Shown one piece after another: positions 14,258 through 18,675 of a stretch of DNA of 18,675 nt. Below the pieces are notes generated by a model. That model saw only the letters and a program-made list of their open reading frames with translations. It ran no database searches and was not told the origin of the DNA. Origin of the DNA: Streptosporangiaceae bacterium (GTDB lineage: Bacteria > Actinomycetota > Actinomycetes > Streptosporangiales > Streptosporangiaceae); NCBI GenBank assembly GCA_025934635.1, contig JAICWX010000167.1, positions 1 through 18,675 of the forward strand, read 5' to 3'. The translations under genes were made by a program, and so were the position numbers. The stretch's first letter is position 1. Each line of letters opens with the position of its first letter.

Positions 14258-15544
14258 TCACCGGGTATCGGTGGTGCGACCGCGCCACTGGGCGCCGCGG
14301 CCCGCGTAGTGCCGCCGGGCCGAGTCAGCGGTCATCGCCGCGTACAGCAGGGCGATCAGCGGCAGGCCGGGCGCGCGCAGCGGCGACAGCCGGTACAGCC
14401 GCAGCATGGGCAGGAAGCTCAGCGACATCAGCGCCCAGCCGGCCAGCCCCGCGCCGAAGGTGACCGCCGCCGGGCCGCGGCCGCCGGTCCCCAGGGCCGC
14501 CAGCCCGGCGATCGTGCCGGCCGGCGGCAGCGCGTACAGGAACAGCAGCCCGAGCAGCGTCCCGGCCAGCAGCGCCGGCGAGTAGCGCAGCTGGGTGTAG
14601 GCGGACCTGGCCACCATCTGCCACAGGCTGGCCAGCCCCGGGTACGGCCGCACGCTGACCACCTGCCGGGATAGGCCGAGCCAGGTGCGCCCCCGCTGGC
14701 CCTTGATCAGGCGGCCCATGGCCACGTCGTCGATGAGGGCGTCGCGGATCGCCGCCACGCCCCCGGCCTTGTCCAGGATCTCGCAGCGGACCAGCATGCA
14801 GCCGCCGGCCGCGGCGGCGGTCCGCGAGCCGGGCACGTTCACCCGCCGGAACGGGTAGAGCTGCGCGAAGAAGTACACGAAGGCCGGGACCACGACCCGC
14901 TCCCAGCCGGAATCCGCCCGCAGCAGCGCCATCTGCGAGACCAGGTCCCGGTCGTCCCCCTCCGCCGCGGCCACCAGCCGGCGCAGCGTATCCGGCCCTT
15001 CCCAGGCGATGTCGGCGTCGGTGAACAGCACATACCCGCCCGCGACAGCCTGCTCGGCACCGACAGCTGCCGCCGGTCCAGCGCCCGTCGATGCCACCGG
15101 CCGGGCGCCCACAGACACAGCGTCCGGGGATTCCGCCGCGCGCAGCCCCTGGGCCATGGCCCACACCTTGCCCGCCCAGCGCTCCCCCGCGGGCGCCGGG
15201 ACCCCGGGGATCACCCGCAGCGTGCGGCTCCCGCCATCGGAGCGGGCCGGAAGCGAGCGGGCGACCCGCTCGGCCACCGCGCCGGTCCCGTCGGTGCTGC
15301 CGTCATCGACCACCAGGACGGTCAGCTCCCCCGGGTACTCCTGGCCGAGCAGCGCGGGCAGCGTGACCGGCAGCATCTCGGCCTCGTTCCGGGCCGGGAC
15401 GACCGCCACCACATCCGGCCAGACGCGCGGCTCGGCGGTGACCCGGGGCAGCCGCTGGCTGGTCCGCCAGAAGCCGCCGTGCGCGGCGACCAGGTATATC
15501 CAGGCGAGCGCGGCCGCCGCGCACGCAATGCTCAACCCCAGCAT
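14258..15544 (-). CDS. hpnB: HpnB-like membrane glycosyltransferase, family 2
   Basis: A 428-residue protein with an N-terminal helix (about 3-21), a cytosolic GT-A catalytic domain and C-terminal helices near 324-346, 358-382 and 390-405. Catalytic features are VVPARNEAEML (48-58), VVDDGSTDGT (78-87, DD at 80-81) and the metal-binding FTDADI (174-179). The segments VPAFVYFFAQLYPF (219-232), GSRTAAAAGGCMLVR (239-253), IRDALIDDVA (266-275) and VARSAYTQLRYS (311-322) identify the family first named HpnB from hopanoid gene clusters. It probably transfers a sugar to a membrane lipid, but no activity is firmly established for the family and no other hopanoid gene is in the window. A low-complexity Ala/Gly/Ser insert of about 30 residues (139-169) precedes the DAD strand. 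Start ATG 15544 has GAGAAG 8 nt upstream. It is divergent from the GntR operon. Confidence 0.85.
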   Translation of the reverse strand: MLGLSIACAAAALAWIYLVAAHGGFWRTSQRLPRVTAEPRVWPDVVAVVPARNEAEMLPVTLPALLGQEYPGELTVLVVDDGSTDGTGAVAERVARSLPARSDGGSRTLRVIPGVPAPAGERWAGKVWAMAQGLRAAESPDAVSVGARPVASTGAGPAAAVGAEQAVAGGYVLFTDADIAWEGPDTLRRLVAAAEGDDRDLVSQMALLRADSGWERVVVPAFVYFFAQLYPFRRVNVPGSRTAAAAGGCMLVRCEILDKAGGVAAIRDALIDDVAMGRLIKGQRGRTWLGLSRQVVSVRPYPGLASLWQMVARSAYTQLRYSPALLAGTLLGLLFLYALPPAGTIAGLAALGTGGRGPAAVTFGAGLAGWALMSLSFLPMLRLYRLSPLRAPGLPLIALLYAAMTADSARRHYAGRGAQWRGRTTDTR

Positions 15545-15582
15545 CCCGGCAGCTTCTCACACGGCCGGTCCACCTGACCCGG

Positions 15583-15611
15583 TTGACGCGACGGTCTCGA
15601 GTGCCTAAAGT
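15583..15611 (+). promoter_or_regulatory. Promoter of the GntR-ABC operon
   Basis: TTGACG (15583-15588) and TAAAGT (15606-15611) are separated by exactly 17 nt, matching the housekeeping sigma consensus at 5 of 6 and 4 of 6 bases. Transcription would start near 15618, about 25 nt before the GntR start at 15644. The -10 overlaps the candidate operator. Confidence 0.6.
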
Positions 15612-15630
15612 GCTAAATAACTAAGACACT
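15605..15630 (+). promoter_or_regulatory. Candidate GntR operator: CTAA direct repeats within AGTG...CACT
   Basis: CTAAAGTG, CTAAATAA and CTAAGACA occur back to back at 15605, 15613 and 15621, giving CTAA every 8 nt. The outer ends of 15609-15630 form AGTG and CACT, an inverted pair 14 nt apart. The block covers the -10 and the likely transcription start, so a bound repressor would block its own operon. YtrA-type GntR regulators are known to repress their own ABC operons; binding here is inferred. Confidence 0.5.
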
Positions 15631-15643
15631 GGATCGGTGGTAC

Positions 15644-16051
15644 ATGATCAGTTTCCGGGTGGACGGGCGGTCCGGGGTAGCGCCGTACTTGCAGATCGTG
15701 CGGCAGGTACGGCAGGCGCTGCGGATGGGCGTCCTCGACGTAGGTGACCAGCTCCCGAGCGTGCGGGAGGTCGTGGCCGAGGTGGCGGTGAACCCGAACA
15801 CCGTGCTCAAGGCCTACCGGGACCTGGAGCGCGAGGGCCTGATCGAGGCGCGCGCGGGGCACGGCACGTTCGTCAGGAAGCGGCCGCCGGGACCACCGCC
15901 GGGGACCCATTCCCGGCTCGGCCGCAGCCTGGGCCACTGGGTCCGGGAGGCCCGCGAGGCCGGGCTCGACGACGAGTCGATGGAGTCGCTGCTGCGGGTC
16001 GCGCTGCGGGCGGCGGATGCCGCGGACGCCGGCTCGAAGGAGATCGCATGA
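15644..16051 (+). CDS. GntR-family regulator, YtrA subfamily
   Basis: A 135-residue DNA-binding protein. The N-terminal winged helix-turn-helix covers about 10-77, with the typical PYLQIVRQVRQALRMGVL (14-31), GDQLPSVREVVAEVAVNPNT (34-53) and YRDLEREGLIEARAGHGTFV. Only about 55 residues follow, with no large ligand domain, and the tail WVREAREAGLDDESMESLLR is a probable dimerisation helix pair. This size and layout define the YtrA subfamily, whose members usually repress an adjacent ABC operon and are often induced by cell-wall antibiotics. The ATG is preceded by GGTGG at close spacing. Its stop overlaps the ATPase start by 4 nt (ATGA), so regulator and transporter are co-translated and the operon is likely self-regulated through the site at 15605-15630. 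Confidence 0.92.
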   Translation: MISFRVDGRSGVAPYLQIVRQVRQALRMGVLDVGDQLPSVREVVAEVAVNPNTVLKAYRDLEREGLIEARAGHGTFVRKRPPGPPPGTHSRLGRSLGHWVREAREAGLDDESMESLLRVALRAADAADAGSKEIA

Positions 16052-16947
16052 CCGCGATCGATACGCACCAGCTGTCCAAGCGCTACCGGCGGGTCAGCGC
16101 GCTGACCGAGTGCACGGTCGCCGTGCCCGAGGGCCGGGTTTCCGCGCTGATCGGGCCGAACGGGGCAGGCAAGACCACGTTGCTCCGGCTGCTGGCCGGA
16201 TTGGCCAGGCCGACCGGCGGCACGGCTCACGTCCTGGGCGGCACGCCGCGGCAGGACCCGGCGTTCCTGGCTGGGATCGGCTACCTGGCCCAGGAGATCC
16301 CGCTCTACCGGCGGTTCACCGCCGAGGATCACATCCGGATCGGGGCGCACCTGAACCCGCGCTGGGACGCCTCGCTGGCCCGCACCCGGCTGGCGGAGCT
16401 GCGCATCCCGCTCGACCAGCGCGTCGGCACGCTGTCCGGGGGCCAGCGGGCCCAGGTGGCGCTGGCGCTGACGCTGGCCAAGCGGCCGCGGCTGCTGCTG
16501 CTCGACGAACCAGTCGCGGCGCTGGATCCGCTGGCCCGGCGGAATTTCCTGGCCACGCTGACCGCGGCCATGGCGGATGCCGCGGGCGGCCTCACCGTGG
16601 TGCTGTCCTCGCACCTGATCGCCGACCTGGAGCGGGTGTGCGATCACATCATCTTGCTGGCCGGGTCCCGGGTGCAGCTCTGCGGTGACATCGACACCCT
16701 GCTGGCGGAGCACAAGTTCCTGGTCGGTCCGCGCAAGGACACCGGGCCGGTCGAGCGGACCCACACGGTCGTGCAAGCGGCGACGACGGCCCGCCAGTCC
16801 ACGCTGCTGGTCCGGCTCAACGGCCCGGTCATCGACCCCGCCTACCAGGCCGAGGACGTGACCCTGGAGGAGCTGGTACTGGCCTACATGGGCGCCGAGG
16901 AGGCGTCCGCGGGCAAGCACCTCACGACGGTGGGAGAAGCCTCATGA
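16048..16947 (+). CDS. ABC transporter ATPase, YtrB-like
   Basis: A 299-residue ATPase of the drug/ABC-2 export type. Motifs are Walker A GPNGAGKTT (36-44), Q-loop Q82 (GYLAQEIPLYRRFTAED), signature LSGGQRAQ (129-136; the usual final R is Q), Walker B LLLLDEP (149-155) with E154, the D-loop ALDP (158-161) and H189 (SSHL). The C-terminal 90 residues beyond the core fit the extra domain of this group. All catalytic residues are present. It overlaps the regulator gene upstream and the permease gene downstream by 4 nt each. It should power the adjacent permease; substrates of such GntR-linked exporters are mostly unknown, with links to envelope stress and peptide antibiotics. Confidence 0.93.
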   Translation: MTAIDTHQLSKRYRRVSALTECTVAVPEGRVSALIGPNGAGKTTLLRLLAGLARPTGGTAHVLGGTPRQDPAFLAGIGYLAQEIPLYRRFTAEDHIRIGAHLNPRWDASLARTRLAELRIPLDQRVGTLSGGQRAQVALALTLAKRPRLLLLDEPVAALDPLARRNFLATLTAAMADAAGGLTVVLSSHLIADLERVCDHIILLAGSRVQLCGDIDTLLAEHKFLVGPRKDTGPVERTHTVVQAATTARQSTLLVRLNGPVIDPAYQAEDVTLEELVLAYMGAEEASAGKHLTTVGEAS

Positions 16948-17924
16948 GCTGGCTGGTCTGGCGGCAGTACCGCGCCCAGGGCGCGATCGCCGCCGCGCTG
17001 CTCGCCGCGGCCGCCGCGGCGATCCTCGTGACCGGTTTCCAGGTCGCGTCGCACTGGCACGCCATGCTCGCCGCCTGCGCCGGCAACAGCACGTGCGTGG
17101 ATCAGCAAAGACCGCTGGTCAATGGCGTGGTGAGCGACCTGCCCTGGTTCAGCCTGATCGTGCCGGTGGTGCTCGGCATGCTCTGGGGCGCCCCGCTCGT
17201 GGCGCACGAGCTCGAGACCCGCACCAGCGATTTCGCCTGGGCGCAGAGCGTCACCCGGACGCGGTGGCTGGCCGTCAAGGCGGGCTGGCTGCTGCTCGTC
17301 GCCGCCGCCTGCGGCGGCGCGATCGCCGCCCTGACCACCTGGTGGTCCGGGCCGATCAACGCGCACTTCGCCAGCGCGTTCACGCCCGGCCAGTTCGACA
17401 CCCAGGGCATCGTCCCCATCGGGTACGGGTTGTTCGCCATGGCGCTCGGCATCGCCGCGGGCGCCGTGGCGCGCCGGACCCTCCCCGCGATCGCCACCGT
17501 GCTCGGCGGGTTCATCGCCCTGCGCCTGCTGGTCTCCGATGTCCTCCGCCCGCACTACCTGGCGGCCATCACGACCTATTACCACGTGACGGGCTCGTTC
17601 ACGCCGCCGGGGCAGGCCTGGGTGCTCGCCCAGGGCGCCGTCAGCCCGGCCGGCCGGACGGTGGCGACGGGATGGGGGGAGCTGTATCCCGCACTCTCGG
17701 CCACCTGCCGCAGGCTGCTCCCCGGAACCCCGGGGTCGAAGTCCGGCGACTCGCTGAGCCCCGTTTTCTCCTGCATGCAGGCCCACGGCTGGCGCGGCTT
17801 CGTCACCTATCAGCCGGCCGGCCGCTACTGGCCGTTCCAGGGCATCGAGACCGGGATCTACCTCCTGCTGGCCGCGGCGCTGATCGCGGTCACGTTCACC
17901 GTCGTCCGCCGGCGGGATTCGTAG
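16944..17924 (+). CDS. ABC-2 type permease of the GntR-linked transporter
   Basis: A 326-residue integral membrane protein. Probable helices are at about 11-33, 67-91, 110-133, 152-172, 178-196 and 300-318. A loop between helices 1 and 2 contains two cysteines (CAGNSTC), and a longer loop of about 100 residues before the last helix contains two more (C256, C275 approximately); these could be extracytoplasmic disulfides. The start MSWLVWRQYRAQ is typical of actinobacterial permeases that follow a YtrA-type GntR gene and an ATPase gene. HELETRTSDFAWAQSVTRTRW (about 92-112) looks like the cytosolic coupling region. It probably forms a homodimer with two ATPase subunits. Its start overlaps the ATPase stop, and its last 29 nt overlap the convergent gene on the minus strand. 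Confidence 0.85.
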   Translation: MSWLVWRQYRAQGAIAAALLAAAAAAILVTGFQVASHWHAMLAACAGNSTCVDQQRPLVNGVVSDLPWFSLIVPVVLGMLWGAPLVAHELETRTSDFAWAQSVTRTRWLAVKAGWLLLVAAACGGAIAALTTWWSGPINAHFASAFTPGQFDTQGIVPIGYGLFAMALGIAAGAVARRTLPAIATVLGGFIALRLLVSDVLRPHYLAAITTYYHVTGSFTPPGQAWVLAQGAVSPAGRTVATGWGELYPALSATCRRLLPGTPGSKSGDSLSPVFSCMQAHGWRGFVTYQPAGRYWPFQGIETGIYLLLAAALIAVTFTVVRRRDS

Positions 17925-18675
17925 CTGAGGGAACCCGCCAGGCGATCACGTCACCGGTCGCGACCGACGGCGGACCAAGGAGGCTGGTCAGGTACTGGGC
18001 GAGGAGCGAGCCGGGCGTGGTGACGGCGACCACCGCCGCTACCCGCCACGCCTTGAGCTGGTCGCGCACCTTGGCGACGGTCACGTCCTTGACGCTCGCC
18101 GCCTGGCAGGCGCCAGGCGGCAGGCCGGCCTTCAGCACCGTGGGCAGGCCGGACGGGGAACACGCCCAGACCAGGTTCAGGAACTGGCCGACGGGCGGGG
18201 TGCCGCTCCCGTCGATGTAGCTGCGCCCGTTCCAGGCCGGGCCGATGAAGTACCCGCCGACCAGGGAGCCGGGCTGGCCGGTGCCGGCCTGCCAGCGCAG
18301 CGGCTCGGTGAAGGTGGACATCGGGATCGGCACCGTGAGCACGCTGGCCGAGGGCGGCAGCCGCAGCGCGGCGAACGCCGCCGTCCAGCCGGGCGGCACC
18401 GGGTTGGCCGTGTTGGCGGCCAGCGGCGCCGGCACGATGGGCAGCACGGCCAGGACCGTCCCGGCCAGCACGACGGCGGCCGGCCGCCATCCGTTCGCGA
18501 GCCACGGCAGCCGCTTAGCCGCGAAAACCGTCAGGGCGGGGATCGCCGCGTCCACGGCGAAGGCCAGCAGGGCGGCGGCGGTGCCGTCGGCGACCAGGGA
18601 GAACCGGTCGGGCAGGGCCGCGTTGAGCAGCGGCAGGCTCTGCAGCCAGTACCAGGGCAGCTTGATCGCGTGGTA
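17896..18675 (-). CDS. Multi-span membrane protein, C-terminal part (partial)
   Basis: The reading frame enters from the right edge and stays open to a TGA at 17896, giving at least 259 residues; the start is outside the window. From the right edge the translation begins YHAIKLPWYWLQSLPLLNAA, followed by hydrophobic helices around ADGTAAALLAFAVDAAIPA and PAAVVLAGTVLAVLPIV. A soluble domain of about 150 residues then ends without a membrane anchor. LPW.WLQ..PLLN.ALP.RF is the kind of loop seen in actinobacterial membrane glycosyltransferases of the GT-C or related types, so an envelope glycosyltransferase is the best guess, but no catalytic residue is visible. A GTG at 18555 could be mistaken for a start; the in-frame coding sequence upstream argues against it. 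It overlaps the convergent permease gene by 29 nt. Confidence 0.7.
   Translation of the reverse strand, partial: YHAIKLPWYWLQSLPLLNAALPDRFSLVADGTAAALLAFAVDAAIPALTVFAAKRLPWLANGWRPAAVVLAGTVLAVLPIVPAPLAANTANPVPPGWTAAFAALRLPPSASVLTVPIPMSTFTEPLRWQAGTGQPGSLVGGYFIGPAWNGRSYIDGSGTPPVGQFLNLVWACSPSGLPTVLKAGLPPGACQAASVKDVTVAKVRDQLKAWRVAAVVAVTTPGSLLAQYLTSLLGPPSVATGDVIAWRVPSATNPAGGRR

Noticed and set aside
17951..18505. Second minus-strand open frame within the partial membrane protein region
   Set aside because: Arg/Ala-rich without hydrophobic helices; the other frame continues to the window edge with clear membrane segments.

Overview
The window is very GC-rich with strong G/C third-position bias, and most long frames are antisense shadows of real genes. 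It encodes an S-(hydroxymethyl)mycothiol dehydrogenase, an enzyme tied to mycothiol, the thiol of actinomycetes. It also carries actinobacterial-style FtsX-like permease pairs and a YtrA-type GntR regulator. I infer a chromosomal segment from an actinomycete; the genus cannot be told. No mobile element, CRISPR array, tRNA or rRNA was seen. No gene-free stretch exceeds 300 bases; the longest gaps are 1877-2040, 3357-3540 and 11222-11404.

Layout. (1) 25-1876, minus strand: a cell-surface pair, a membrane-anchored DUF916-type WxL-interacting protein followed by a small secreted WxL-like protein, behind an AT-rich promoter island. (2) 2041-3356: a LURP-one-like protein on plus and, convergent to it, a uronate-dehydrogenase-like short-chain dehydrogenase on minus. 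(3) 3541-11221, plus: a compact four-gene ABC operon of two very large, different FtsX-like permeases and two different MacB/LolD-type ATPases. (4) 11222-11404: a structured gap between convergent operons with an 18-bp-stem hairpin, a tandem 19-bp repeat and an 8-bp-stem hairpin. (5) 11405-14132, minus: a three-gene overlapping operon of mycothiol-dependent formaldehyde dehydrogenase, a sulfotransferase-like protein and a class IV aminotransferase. (6) 14258-15544, minus: an HpnB-like membrane glycosyltransferase. (7) 15644-17924, plus: a GntR/YtrA-type regulator, ABC ATPase and ABC-2 permease, each overlapping the next by 4 nt, behind a recognisable promoter and candidate operator. (8) 17896 to the right edge, minus: the C-terminal part of a multi-span membrane protein, overlapping gene 7's end tail to tail.

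How the genes may work together. Blocks 1, 3, 6, 7 and 8 all concern the cell envelope: surface proteins, lipid or peptide transport, and glycosyl transfer. Blocks 2 and 5 are metabolic. The most notable pairing is the sulfotransferase-like and aminotransferase genes in block 5. Read in order they match, as I recall it, the domain order of the single-chain plant 'branched-chain aminotransferase-like' proteins, so the bacterial genes look like a split version of one conserved but poorly understood two-domain enzyme, here translationally coupled to formaldehyde detoxification. All family assignments are from recognition of motifs and remembered family sequences; no database search was possible.
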